Under the pieces are notes generated by a model that searched no databases, had not been told where the DNA came from, and worked only from the letters and a program-made list of their open reading frames with translations. Source: Fibrobacter sp. UWP2 (GTDB lineage: Bacteria; Fibrobacterota; Fibrobacteria; Fibrobacterales; Fibrobacteraceae). Taken from it: a stretch of DNA of 64,000 nucleotides. The DNA lies in the NCBI RefSeq assembly GCF_900141705.1, contig NZ_FQYM01000002.1, positions 62,001 through 126,000 of the forward strand, read 5' to 3'. Shown here in pieces: positions 16,904 through 24,865 of the stretch. Within the stretch, counting starts at the first letter, position 1. Each line of letters starts with the position of its first letter. Both the position numbers and the translations under genes were made by a program.

Positions 16904-18202
16904 ATGCAAACTGCCGGTATGGAATACCTTGAGTCGCGCCTGATGTTCGGGATGGTCCCCGGACTCGAATCGACGCGCAGGCTTTGCGAGGCGCTTGGAA
17001 ACCCGCAAGAAAAATTCAAGACGATTCATGTGGTTGGCACTAACGGCAAGGGCTCCACGAGTTACTACCTCGCGGGCATTCTGCAGGCGCACGGCTTCAA
17101 GACGGGACTTTACACGAGTCCTCACTTGGTGAGCCTTCGCGAACGCATCCGCGTAAACGACAAGCCGATTCCCGAAGCCGATTTGGAACGCCTCCTGCTC
17201 GCGGTCAAAAATGCCGCGGAGCGTGAACGCATCGAACCTACGTTTTTCGAGGTGCTGACGCTAGTCGCTTTCCTCTACTACGCGGAGCAGGGCGTGGACG
17301 TGGTGTCGATGGAAGCGGGCATGGGCGGGCGCCTGGACAGTACTGCGATTGCTTGCGGTGGCATTGTGGTGTTGACGAGCGTGGGGCTTGAACATACCGA
17401 GGTGCTGGGCCCTACCGAAGAGGCGATTCTCAAGGAAAAAATGGCGGTTGCCGATGCCGGCGGCGATGTTGCTCACAAGATTTTCATTGTCGGGGGCGTT
17501 TCGGACAAGCTAAAGGTCGAGGCGCAGGCTTTTACCGACGCCCGCGGTGCCGCTTGCGAGTTCCCGCAGGTACGTCGCGGTGTCGAACTCCCGAATCTCG
17601 GGCGCCACTATGTGGAGAACGCGAGCCTTTCGCTTGCGGCGGCGGAGCGGTTCATCGCCCGCGACGGCCGATGCGCATACGATGATGCGCTTGCGCTTTC
17701 GGCGCTCAAGACGCGCTCCTGGGCGGGCCGCATGCAGACGCTCCGCGGTCTGGATGGCGGTGTCCGCATCATATTGGACGGGGCTCACAATTCCCATGCG
17801 GTACGCCGCCTTGTCGAGACCCTGGACGAATATTATCCCGGTCAAAGATTCCATTGCCTTTTCGGTGCGCTCAAGGACAAGGACGTGGGCGAGATGCTTG
17901 CCTTAATGGCCCCGCATGTTTCGCACTGGCATGTCACAAAGACTTCGTACCCCAGGTTCCGCGAACTTGACGACGTATGCGCCGAGCTCTCGAAAGCCGG
18001 GGGCGTCGTGGAGAGCGCGGAAGAACTTTCTCGCGGGTATATCGACAAGATTCTCTCGGGGTTGCATGCTGATGGCAACTCGCCGCTCCTGATTACGGGC
18101 AGCCTCTACATGATTGGCGCCTGCGTCGAGATGCTGAAGGATGATTTTGCGGAACTAGCCTTTTTCCGCGACTTGGTTCCTACTACGAACGAACACCGTT
18201 AG
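16904..18202 (+). CDS. folC: bifunctional dihydrofolate / folylpolyglutamate synthase
   Basis: Adds glutamate to dihydropteroate and to folates, trapping the cofactor in the cell. The 432-aa protein has the Mur-ligase-like fold: the P-loop HVVGTNGKGSTS near residue 45, SPHLVSLRERIRVN, EAGMGGRLDST and the C-terminal DGAHNSHAV. I chose the ATG at 16904 because a promoter box lies five bases before it, which excludes the upstream start at 16883; an in-frame ATG at 16919 is also possible. It is separated by one base from the end of the convergent xseA gene, so the two transcripts must overlap. Confidence 0.93.
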   Translation: MQTAGMEYLESRLMFGMVPGLESTRRLCEALGNPQEKFKTIHVVGTNGKGSTSYYLAGILQAHGFKTGLYTSPHLVSLRERIRVNDKPIPEADLERLLLAVKNAAERERIEPTFFEVLTLVAFLYYAEQGVDVVSMEAGMGGRLDSTAIACGGIVVLTSVGLEHTEVLGPTEEAILKEKMAVADAGGDVAHKIFIVGGVSDKLKVEAQAFTDARGAACEFPQVRRGVELPNLGRHYVENASLSLAAAERFIARDGRCAYDDALALSALKTRSWAGRMQTLRGLDGGVRIILDGAHNSHAVRRLVETLDEYYPGQRFHCLFGALKDKDVGEMLALMAPHVSHWHVTKTSYPRFRELDDVCAELSKAGGVVESAEELSRGYIDKILSGLHADGNSPLLITGSLYMIGACVEMLKDDFAELAFFRDLVPTTNEHR

Positions 18203-18203
18203 A

Positions 18204-19502
18204 CTATTGCACGACCGATTCTACGGCGCCATCGCGGAACCGGGTCTTGAGCACATCCCCGGGTTTTAACTGGGCTGCGTTGCGAACGAACTTGCCGTCG
18301 GCACCCAAGGTCAACGTGTAGCCCTTGGCGAGGGCGGTCTGTGGATCGGCGCCCTTCACTCGAGTCTCCAATAGCTCGAACCTGGATTTTGCCAAGTCCA
18401 GAATTTTTCGGGATCCTTGCTTGAGACCCTCGTGGTTGCGTTGCAGGCGGTTGTTCTCGTTTTTCACAATGAACTGGACGTCTTTTTGGAGCGTGTTGGC
18501 AATGACGGTGTGCTTTGTTCTTTCTTGCTGCAAACGGGTCGAGACGACCTGCTGCAATTGGTTCGCGGAAGCGGTCAGGTACCGGTTACTTTCGACCAGC
18601 AGGTTCTTGGTCTGGTCGGCGATACTCTTGGCGACATCCATTGTGTGTGTCCAGCTCTCGGTCACGCGTTCCACCAGTCGCTTGGCGCAGTCGGTGGGCG
18701 TAATGCACGAGAGGTAGGCGACTTCGTCAAGCAGGCTCTTGTCTATCTCGTGCCCAATCCCGGTAAAGACGGGGATTGGACAGTTGGCTACGGCGCGGCA
18801 AAGCGCTTCGCTGTCAAAATAGTTGAGGTCGGTCTTGGAGCCGCCTCCGCGCACAATGCATATCACGTCGATTTCGGGGTCGGCGAGGAGTTTTTCAATG
18901 GCGGCGATTACGCTTGCCTCGGTCTCGTTGCCTTGCATGCGGGCGTAGGCGGTAGAGACCTTGAAGCGGAACGGGCTCGCGTCGAGTTTTGTGGTAAAGT
19001 CCTTGTAGGCGGCAGTCTTTTCGCCGGTGACGAGGCCTATGCGCAAGGGGATGGCGGCGAGGGGGAGTTTCTTGTTTTTTTCGAGCAAGCCTTCGAGGGC
19101 GAGCCGTTTTAAAATGGCGCTCCTGGTGAGGGCGAGTTCACCGAGCGTATAGACGGGGTCAATGTCGAGGATGGTCCCCTGGAGTTTGCCGAACGGAACG
19201 TATACGTCGGCCTTGAGCAAAAAGCAAACTTTGAGTTGCTCCTTGATTTCAAAGGGGGTGGGGCAGGCTAGAGCCTTGAGACGAATGTCGGCGAACCGTC
19301 CGGCGTAGCAGCTGAGCGCGATGGTCGCCTCGGGTTTCACATCTCCCTCCCTAAAATCGGCGATGCTCATATAGACCATGTTGCCCTTCTCGGTGAGTTG
19401 GGTGATGACTCCATGCACCCACACGGTCGGAGTGTCTTCGAGCTTCTTTTTAATGGCGGTTAAAAAGTTTTTAACCGTATATGAGCGGATTTCAGGTTCC
19501 AT
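18204..19502 (-). CDS. xseA: exodeoxyribonuclease VII large subunit
   Basis: Catalytic subunit of exonuclease VII, which degrades single-stranded DNA from both ends. The protein is about 432 aa. The N-terminal OB-fold (YTVKNFLTAIKKKLED, VWVHGVI) is followed by the nuclease domain with IVRGGGSKTDLNYFDSEALCRAVANCPIPVFTGIGHEID, seen here in parts, then a long coiled coil and a final KGYTL segment. The ATG at 19502 fits the family start; ATGs at 19508 and further upstream would add a few residues. The small subunit gene xseB is not next to it. Confidence 0.93.
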   Translation of the reverse strand: MEPEIRSYTVKNFLTAIKKKLEDTPTVWVHGVITQLTEKGNMVYMSIADFREGDVKPEATIALSCYAGRFADIRLKALACPTPFEIKEQLKVCFLLKADVYVPFGKLQGTILDIDPVYTLGELALTRSAILKRLALEGLLEKNKKLPLAAIPLRIGLVTGEKTAAYKDFTTKLDASPFRFKVSTAYARMQGNETEASVIAAIEKLLADPEIDVICIVRGGGSKTDLNYFDSEALCRAVANCPIPVFTGIGHEIDKSLLDEVAYLSCITPTDCAKRLVERVTESWTHTMDVAKSIADQTKNLLVESNRYLTASANQLQQVVSTRLQQERTKHTVIANTLQKDVQFIVKNENNRLQRNHEGLKQGSRKILDLAKSRFELLETRVKGADPQTALAKGYTLTLGADGKFVRNAAQLKPGDVLKTRFRDGAVESVVQ

Positions 19503-19600
19503 AAACATTATTTTGCACAATTCATTACAACTAAAAAAATAAATTTTTTTAAGTTTAGATGTAGATTATGCGCAAATGTGTAGTCATTTAAGGAGTAAAA

Positions 19601-19984
19601 ATGAAACTTACAAAATTGCTTTTTGGGTTGACGGCCTTTGCCCTTGTGGCTTGTGCCGGCAACCAGCAGGCCGTGGAACGTTCCATTGGCCAGGCGGAAG
19701 GTTCCAAAACGCTTGCCGAAGAATCCAAACTGGATGCATCTGTGACGGCTACCGCCGCTGCCGATTTGGACAGCGCCAAGGCTTTCCAGGAAAATGGAGA
19801 TGAAGAAAAGGCCATTGCCGCTGCCGACAAGAGTACGCTGGAATACAAGATTGCTCTTCTCTCTGCAGAACGTGATGAACTTAAAAAGGAAGATGCCCAA
19901 GTCGAGAAGGAACTTCGCTCTGACGTGGAACGCAAACTCCTCTACCAGAATATTTTGGACCAGGAAACCAAGGGGGGCAAGTAA
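19601..19984 (+). CDS. DUF4398-like helical lipoprotein
   Basis: A 127-aa outer-membrane lipoprotein candidate. The signal peptide ends in the lipobox FALVACAG. The mature part is an alanine- and glutamate-rich helical hairpin (SAKAFQENGDEEKAIAAADKS) similar in style to DUF4398 lipoproteins that accompany OmpA-family genes. AAGGAG precedes the ATG and TAGATTAT at about 19569 is a plausible promoter box. Its stop overlaps the start of the OmpA-family gene by one base, so the two are coupled and probably form one envelope-tethering unit. Confidence 0.75.
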   Translation: MKLTKLLFGLTAFALVACAGNQQAVERSIGQAEGSKTLAEESKLDASVTATAAADLDSAKAFQENGDEEKAIAAADKSTLEYKIALLSAERDELKKEDAQVEKELRSDVERKLLYQNILDQETKGGK

Positions 19985-21162
19985 TGAAACTCGTCAATTT
20001 CTTGACTCTCGGCGCCATCGCCACCGGTTTCGCCTTTGCCCAGGAGGCTGCTCCCGAAGCCGCTCCTGCCAATGACCCGGCTTCTATCCCGTCTCTCTAC
20101 GACATGTGCAAGGAATCCCTGGATGCCGCCAAGTCGAAGATTCCTGCCAACGGTCTTGACGCCAAGATGACCGTTGTCGAGGCAGAAAATACTGCAGCTA
20201 GTTTGAAGGCTGCCGTCGAGGACGACCCGGTTTCTGCAAAGTCCATGGGACTCGCTTCCAACTGCTCCCTCTATGTGCAGATGATTAAAATTCAAGCGGA
20301 ATCCCAGACCCTCCGCAACCGCATTGCCGAAAACTGGCAAAAGCGTGCCGCCACGGCCCGTTCCATCGAGGCCATCCAGGAACAGATCAACCAGGCTCGC
20401 AGCGGCAAGGTGAACGACCTTGAAGCCGAGAAGGCCAAGATGAAGGACCAGGAAGCCCGCCTCCAGGCCGAAATGCAGCAGAACCAGGAGAAGTTCCTGG
20501 CCGAAGCAGCCGCCCAGGAAGCCGCCCTCAAGGCAGCCGGCGAACGCGAAGCCGACCTCCAAAAGAAGCTCGAAGCCGAAAAGGCCGCCCTCGCCGAGGA
20601 ACGCGCCAAGGCCGAAGCCCGCCAGGCCGAGGCCATGAACAAGCTGAACGAGCTCCAGTCTAAGATGATCCAGGTGACCAAGGACGCCCGCGGCATTATT
20701 CTCTCCATGAGCGACATCCTCTTTGACGTGAACAAGGCTTCCCTCAAGCAGGACTTGAAGACGAGTCTTGCCAAGGTGGCTGGCATCCTCTCGGTGTACC
20801 AGCAGTTTAACGTGTCCATTGAAGGCAACACCGACAACACGGGTTCTGCGGACCACAACATGAAGCTCTCTCAGCAGCGCGCCGACAATGTGAAGGCGTT
20901 CCTGGTGGAGCAGGGCATTGACGGAAACCGCTTGACCGCCACGGGTCTCGGCATGACCATGCCGATTGCCGACAACAGCACCAAGGAAGGCCGTCAAAAG
21001 AACCGCCGCGTGGACCTCGTAATCCAGGACAAGGCGTTGCAGCAGCCGGCTGAAGCTGCCCCCGCCGCAGTTCCTGCTGCCGCTCCCGAAGCAGCCCCTG
21101 CCGCAGTTCCTGCTGCCGAAGCCCCGAAGGCTGAACCTGCTCCCGCTCCGGCCAAAAAGTAA
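19984..21162 (+). CDS. OmpA-family peptidoglycan-binding protein with long coiled coil
   Basis: A 392-aa envelope protein. A signal peptide (residues 1-20, ending FAFAQ) is followed by about 60 mixed residues, then a coiled coil of about 130 residues rich in Ala, Glu, Lys and Gln. The OmpA-like domain spans about 235-345, with ILFDVNKASLK, EGNTDNTGS and the peptidoglycan-binding GRQKNRRVDLVI. The tail is a low-complexity Ala/Pro/Glu run. There is no beta-barrel, so it is probably periplasmic, attached through the partner lipoprotein or spanning to the wall. It overlaps the upstream lipoprotein by one base. Confidence 0.88.
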   Translation: MKLVNFLTLGAIATGFAFAQEAAPEAAPANDPASIPSLYDMCKESLDAAKSKIPANGLDAKMTVVEAENTAASLKAAVEDDPVSAKSMGLASNCSLYVQMIKIQAESQTLRNRIAENWQKRAATARSIEAIQEQINQARSGKVNDLEAEKAKMKDQEARLQAEMQQNQEKFLAEAAAQEAALKAAGEREADLQKKLEAEKAALAEERAKAEARQAEAMNKLNELQSKMIQVTKDARGIILSMSDILFDVNKASLKQDLKTSLAKVAGILSVYQQFNVSIEGNTDNTGSADHNMKLSQQRADNVKAFLVEQGIDGNRLTATGLGMTMPIADNSTKEGRQKNRRVDLVIQDKALQQPAEAAPAAVPAAAPEAAPAAVPAAEAPKAEPAPAPAKK

Positions 21163-21165
21163 CCT

Positions 21166-21372
21166 ATGGCAAAGACCGTCACTGCCATGGAGGCCCGCCA
21201 GAATTTCGGCAATCTGCTGAACCAGGTGGCCCTCCAGCACGAAGAAATCGTCATTGAACGCTCGGGCAAGCCGCTTGCGCGTTTGGTGGACGTTTCTTCG
21301 CCAACGGGTGGCTCTCGGCTCGACTTTCGCGATATCGGCAAGCTCCCGAACGGTATCTGGGAGAATCGCTAG
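21166..21372 (+). CDS. orphan Phd/YefM-family antitoxin-like DNA-binding protein
   Basis: A 68-aa protein with the Phd/YefM pattern: TVTAMEARQNFGNLLNQV, then EIVIERSGKPLARLVDV. Such proteins bind their own promoter through the N-terminal domain and a toxin through the C-terminal tail. No RelE, Doc or PIN toxin gene is adjacent: upstream is the OmpA-family gene (three bases away) and downstream is the leucine leader. The C-terminal extension is short, only about 20 residues. It is either an orphan regulator or the remnant of a toxin-antitoxin pair. Confidence 0.8.
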   Translation: MAKTVTAMEARQNFGNLLNQVALQHEEIVIERSGKPLARLVDVSSPTGGSRLDFRDIGKLPNGIWENR

Positions 21373-21420
21373 TCGCGGGCATCCCGAAACCGGGACCTTG
21401 CCATTCCACATGAAACTTTG

Positions 21421-21428
21421 TATATTCT
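21421..21428 (+). promoter_or_regulatory. promoter box of the leu attenuator
   Basis: TATATTCT lies five bases before the ATG of the leader peptide and is preceded by CTTTG. The spacing is the same as at several other starts in the window. Confidence 0.5.
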
Positions 21429-21433
21429 ATAGC

Positions 21434-21493
21434 ATGAGAAAGAACCTTAACCTTCGACTTCTACTTAGCATCGCGCACGGAGCGAGGTTTTAG
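21434..21493 (+). CDS. leuL: leucine-rich leader peptide of the leuA attenuator
   Basis: A 19-residue reading frame, MRKNLNLRLLLSIAHGARF, with Leu at positions 5, 7, 9, 10 and 11, that is five Leu codons within seven. Four of them are CTT and one is CTA. It starts five bases after a promoter box and ends 35 bases before a rho-independent terminator that precedes leuA. This is the classic layout of ribosome-mediated attenuation: when charged leucyl-tRNA is scarce, the ribosome stalls on the Leu codons and frees downstream RNA to form an antiterminator. The symbol leuL follows usage for such leaders. Confidence 0.85.
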   Translation: MRKNLNLRLLLSIAHGARF

Positions 21494-21560
21494 GCTATTT
21501 CGTTTTGAATAGGAATTAACTTAAAGGGCCCGCTTCCGTGACGAAGCGGGTTCTTTTTTA
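21476..21560 (+). promoter_or_regulatory. leu attenuator: mutually exclusive antiterminator and terminator
   Basis: CACGGAGCG (21476-21484, inside the leader peptide) can pair with CGCTTCCGTG (21531-21540) with one bulged T, giving nine pairs. The same downstream segment forms the 5' arm of the terminator: CCCGCTTC (21529-21536) pairs with GAAGCGGG (21543-21550), followed by TTCTTTTTTA. The two folds exclude each other. A ribosome stalled at the Leu codons (21446-21466) leaves 21476-21484 free; one reaching the stop codon at 21491 covers it. Confidence 0.8.
21526..21560 (+). terminator. intrinsic terminator of the leu attenuator
   Basis: Eight-base-pair GC-rich stem (CCCGCTTC / GAAGCGGG) with a six-base loop, followed by a T-run. 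It lies between the leader peptide and leuA with no gene ending just upstream that would need it. Confidence 0.85.
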
Positions 21561-21629
21561 TGGCAAAATGCTATTTTTGAACAGGAAAAGGAACTTTGCG
21601 GCGCATGGAAGCCGGCAAGGAGATGAAAA

Positions 21630-23201
21630 ATGAGCAATGTAAGTGCCGATATGGCGAACAGACAACCTTTCTTTTACGATGTCACCCTGCGTGACGGCAA
21701 CCAGGCGCTCCCGAAGCCCTGGAACAACGCCCAGAAAAAGGACGTTTACCTGCAGCTCTTGAAGCTCGGCGTGCAGGGTGCCGAAGTCGGCTTCCCGGCT
21801 TCGTCCGAGATGGATTTTGAATCGTGCAAGGAACTGGCGCAACTCACCGCGAAGATGGCCGAGGAAGGCGACGAGGTGGCAAAGCGCGTGGTTGTCTCGG
21901 GCCTGGCCCGCTGTGTGGAAAGCGATATCCAGCGCTGCTGGGAGGCAGTGCAGTTTGCACCGCACCCGCGTATCCATACCTTCCTCGCGACAAGCCCGCT
22001 CTCCATGGAGCATGTGCTGCACCTGACCCCCGAACAGGTCAAGGAGAAGGCGGTTCATTGCGTGAAGTTTGCCAAGTCGCTCGTGGGCGACAAGGGCGAC
22101 GTGGAATTCAGCGCCGAGCACTTCGGTGACTGCCTCGAGAACATGGATTTCGTGATTGACGTGCTGAAGGCTGTGGTTGAAGCCGGTGCGACGACCATCA
22201 ACCTGCCGAATACGGTGGAACGCTACCGTCCGCTGCTGTACGTGAACCAGATCAAGCAGGTGTACGAGGCGCTCCCGAAGGATATCACGATTTCGGTACA
22301 CTGCCACAACGACCTGGGCATGGCGACGGCCGCAACGGTCGAAAGCTTCTTCGTGGGGGCAACCCAGCTGGAAGTCGCGCTGAACGGCCTGGGCGAACGC
22401 TGCGGCAACACGAATTTCTACGAAGTCGCGGTCGCGCTGCACAACTCCGGCGTCGAGACCGGCCTGCACATGGAACGCATCTACGAGACGGCAATTCTCA
22501 TCTCGCAGTGGTCCGGTATCAACATCTACAGCCGCGCCCCGCTGATCGGCGCCGAGGCAATTGTGCACCGTAGCGGCATCCACCAGGATGGCGCCTCCAA
22601 GACGAAGGACATGAAGAAGGGTGCCTACCGCCCCATCGACTACTCCATCATCGGTCGCCACCAGAACGACGCCCTGAGCTTCACGAGCCAGAGCGGCCGC
22701 ACCGCCGTGTACGAGATTATCACGAAGTTCGGTTACAAGATGACGCTCGCCGAAGCTGCCGAACTGCAGCCGGTGTTGAAGGCCTGCAGCGAAAAGGAAG
22801 GCGAACTCAGCGCCGAGCGCGTGCTGGACGTGTTCCGCGAGCAGCGCGTGAACGTGAACGGCCGCCTGGTGTTCAACAACATCGAGGTCATTCCCGACGA
22901 GAACCGCTTCATTTTCCACTTCAAGAAGGACGGCGAACCGCTGGTGAGGTCCATTACGGCGGAAGGCCCGATCGAGGCCGCCCTCATGCTCATGCGCGAA
23001 ATCGGCATGCCGGTCGAACTCGTCAAATACCGCCAGCTCGTCGTTCCCGAGAAGGACAAGCTGTGGGCGGGCCGCGGGCTTAGCCGCGTGCAGCTGAAGG
23101 CGAACGGAGCCGAGGTCGAAGGCCGCGGCGTCTCTAGCGATACGCTCAAGGCCAACATGCGCGCCATCTTCGGCGGCGTGAACCTCTTGTACAAGAAATA
23201 A
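21630..23201 (+). CDS. leuA: 2-isopropylmalate synthase
   Basis: First committed step of leucine synthesis: condenses acetyl-CoA with 2-oxoisovalerate. It is 523 aa, the normal length. The TIM-barrel domain shows DVTLRDGNQAL near residue 18, the HCHNDLGMA metal site and NGLGERCGN. The central region contains SGIHQDGASK. The C-terminal 120 residues form the LeuA regulatory domain that binds leucine. The Leu-rich leader upstream argues for leucine rather than citramalate synthesis. AAGGAG at 21617-21622 precedes the ATG. leuB, leuC and leuD are not nearby, so leuA is separately regulated. Confidence 0.93.
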   Translation: MSNVSADMANRQPFFYDVTLRDGNQALPKPWNNAQKKDVYLQLLKLGVQGAEVGFPASSEMDFESCKELAQLTAKMAEEGDEVAKRVVVSGLARCVESDIQRCWEAVQFAPHPRIHTFLATSPLSMEHVLHLTPEQVKEKAVHCVKFAKSLVGDKGDVEFSAEHFGDCLENMDFVIDVLKAVVEAGATTINLPNTVERYRPLLYVNQIKQVYEALPKDITISVHCHNDLGMATAATVESFFVGATQLEVALNGLGERCGNTNFYEVAVALHNSGVETGLHMERIYETAILISQWSGINIYSRAPLIGAEAIVHRSGIHQDGASKTKDMKKGAYRPIDYSIIGRHQNDALSFTSQSGRTAVYEIITKFGYKMTLAEAAELQPVLKACSEKEGELSAERVLDVFREQRVNVNGRLVFNNIEVIPDENRFIFHFKKDGEPLVRSITAEGPIEAALMLMREIGMPVELVKYRQLVVPEKDKLWAGRGLSRVQLKANGAEVEGRGVSSDTLKANMRAIFGGVNLLYKK

Positions 23202-23213
23202 TCCGGAGGCCCC

Positions 23214-23552
23214 ATGCTCGAACCGCTGACACGCCCTTTCAAGCGCCACTACGACAAGTACCGTGGTAAGCTGAATGGATTTGTTGCGCCTGTCAAGGAA
23301 TCGGTGGCCAAGTTGATGGCCATGATTCCGAAGGGGGAGGCGTTTGCCGGTTCCGAGGACTTGGGGCAGGAAGCCGACGGCTCCACCTCGGGAGGCAAGC
23401 CCGGGCTGCTTGCCAAGATCAAGGATTTCAAGAAGTCTATCAAGGGCCTTTCCGACTTCCAGAAACTCATCCTGTTGACAATCGCGGTCGTGCTCCCTGC
23501 GGGGATTCTCATCGCGGTCGTGCTGGCAAAATTTCTGCGTCGGAAGAAGTAA
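23214..23552 (+). CDS. small tail-anchored membrane protein of unknown function
   Basis: A 112-aa protein. The first 80 residues are polar and basic; a single hydrophobic helix (about residues 84-106, TIAVVLPAGILIAVVLA) followed by FLRRKK anchors it with the N terminus in the cytoplasm. GGAGG precedes the ATG, 12 bases after the leuA stop, and the aminotransferase begins six bases after its stop, so all three are probably cotranscribed. I recognise no family. A link to amino-acid metabolism is only suggested by position. Confidence 0.65.
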   Translation: MLEPLTRPFKRHYDKYRGKLNGFVAPVKESVAKLMAMIPKGEAFAGSEDLGQEADGSTSGGKPGLLAKIKDFKKSIKGLSDFQKLILLTIAVVLPAGILIAVVLAKFLRRKK

Positions 23553-23558
23553 GTTTTT

Positions 23559-24818
23559 ATGCTTTCTTCCCGCTTGCCTAAAGACCTTTCGCCGTCGCCG
23601 TTCTTTGCCGAACTGGAGCGCGCGAAGGCCGATGTGCTCGCGGAATGTGCCGGCGCGAATTCACTCCCGTTTATCGACATGACGGTAAGTTCGCCAGTAA
23701 AGGCGGGCTTGCCGATTGACTTGGATGCAGCGGTGGAGGAGTCGCGCAAGGAATTCGGTTGCTGGAATCCGGATGCGGCGGGCTGGAAGTCTGCGCGCGA
23801 GGCGGTGGTAGAATATTACCGCGAACGCGGCGGTAACTTTACCGCAGGCCAGATTATTCTGACTGCTAGTACGAGCGAAGCATATTCTGTTCTGTTCAAG
23901 ACGTTCTGCGATCCGGGCGACGTGATTCTGACGCCGATGCCGGGCTACCCGCTGCTCGATACGCTCGCGCAGTTGGAGCATCTGGAATGCGCACCGTATT
24001 TTTTGAAGCTGAAGCGGGAAAAGACCGGTTTCCGCTTTGTTTTGGATTCTGACAGCCTGCTGGCGGCACCGGAAAAGGCGAAAATCCTGTTGCTTGTCTC
24101 ACCGCATAATCCGACGGGCCACTGCATCTCGCGCGAGGAATGGAACGAGGCGGTCCGTTTCTGCGAAGAGAACAATTTGATTCTCGTGGTGGACGAAGTT
24201 TTTGGCGATTACAGTTTTTCTCCGGAGGTCCGCCGCAGTTGGGAATACCTGATGGGCGGCAAGCCGGAGCCTGCGAACTTCTTTGATGCGGGCAGTAATG
24301 ACTTAATCAACCTTCCCGAAAACGGCCCCAGGTGCCCCATTTTCTGGTTGAACGGACTCAGCAAGGCCGTGGGTTCCCCGCAGCTCAAATTAGGCTGGAT
24401 GGCGTTCTATGCCCCGCGCGAACAGTTCGAACCAATACGAGCGGCCCTCGAGTTCGTGGAAGACGCCTACCTGAGCGTGTCTGCCCCGGCGCAGGCTCTC
24501 GGTACCGCGCTCCTCAAGCAGTCCGCCGCCTACGAATCGCGCGTCAAGGAACGCCTCTTGCAAAACTGGCAGACACTCCGCGAAGCGTTCCCCTCCAAGT
24601 ACTGCCCCGAAGTTCTCGGCGGCTGGTATGCGGTTATCCGCCTGGGGGAGGACGATGAGGAACTTACGCTCCGCCTGCTTAAAGAAAAGCATGTGCTGGT
24701 GCAGCCGGGTTTCTTCTTCGACTTCGATGAAGACGGCTGGGTGGTGGTCTCGCTCCTGCAGGAACCCGCACTGTTTAAGGAAGCGGTTGCAAGAATGCGC
24801 TCGCTTGCGGATTCCTAG
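23559..24818 (+). CDS. PLP-dependent aminotransferase, class I/II
   Basis: A 419-aa fold-type I aminotransferase. Visible are TASTSEAYSVLFKTFCDPGD, the SPHNPTGH loop, VVDEVFGDYSF with the PLP-binding Asp and Tyr, and the PLP Lys in WLNGLSKAVGSPQLKLGW. The C-terminal domain carries the conserved Arg region near GGWYAVIRL. It is closest to aspartate/alanine-type or multi-substrate aminotransferases; the exact amino donor cannot be assigned. Lying after leuA, it could act in branched-chain or alanine metabolism. Confidence 0.87.
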   Translation: MLSSRLPKDLSPSPFFAELERAKADVLAECAGANSLPFIDMTVSSPVKAGLPIDLDAAVEESRKEFGCWNPDAAGWKSAREAVVEYYRERGGNFTAGQIILTASTSEAYSVLFKTFCDPGDVILTPMPGYPLLDTLAQLEHLECAPYFLKLKREKTGFRFVLDSDSLLAAPEKAKILLLVSPHNPTGHCISREEWNEAVRFCEENNLILVVDEVFGDYSFSPEVRRSWEYLMGGKPEPANFFDAGSNDLINLPENGPRCPIFWLNGLSKAVGSPQLKLGWMAFYAPREQFEPIRAALEFVEDAYLSVSAPAQALGTALLKQSAAYESRVKERLLQNWQTLREAFPSKYCPEVLGGWYAVIRLGEDDEELTLRLLKEKHVLVQPGFFFDFDEDGWVVVSLLQEPALFKEAVARMRSLADS

Positions 24819-24865
24819 TGCCTGAAAATTTGTATATTACTTGCGGAAATTGAACAGGTCGTAAC

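Noticed and set aside
21373-21433. Toxin gene partner for the Phd-like protein
   Set aside because: Only 61 bases lie before the leader peptide and no RelE, Doc or PIN-like frame is present on either strand.
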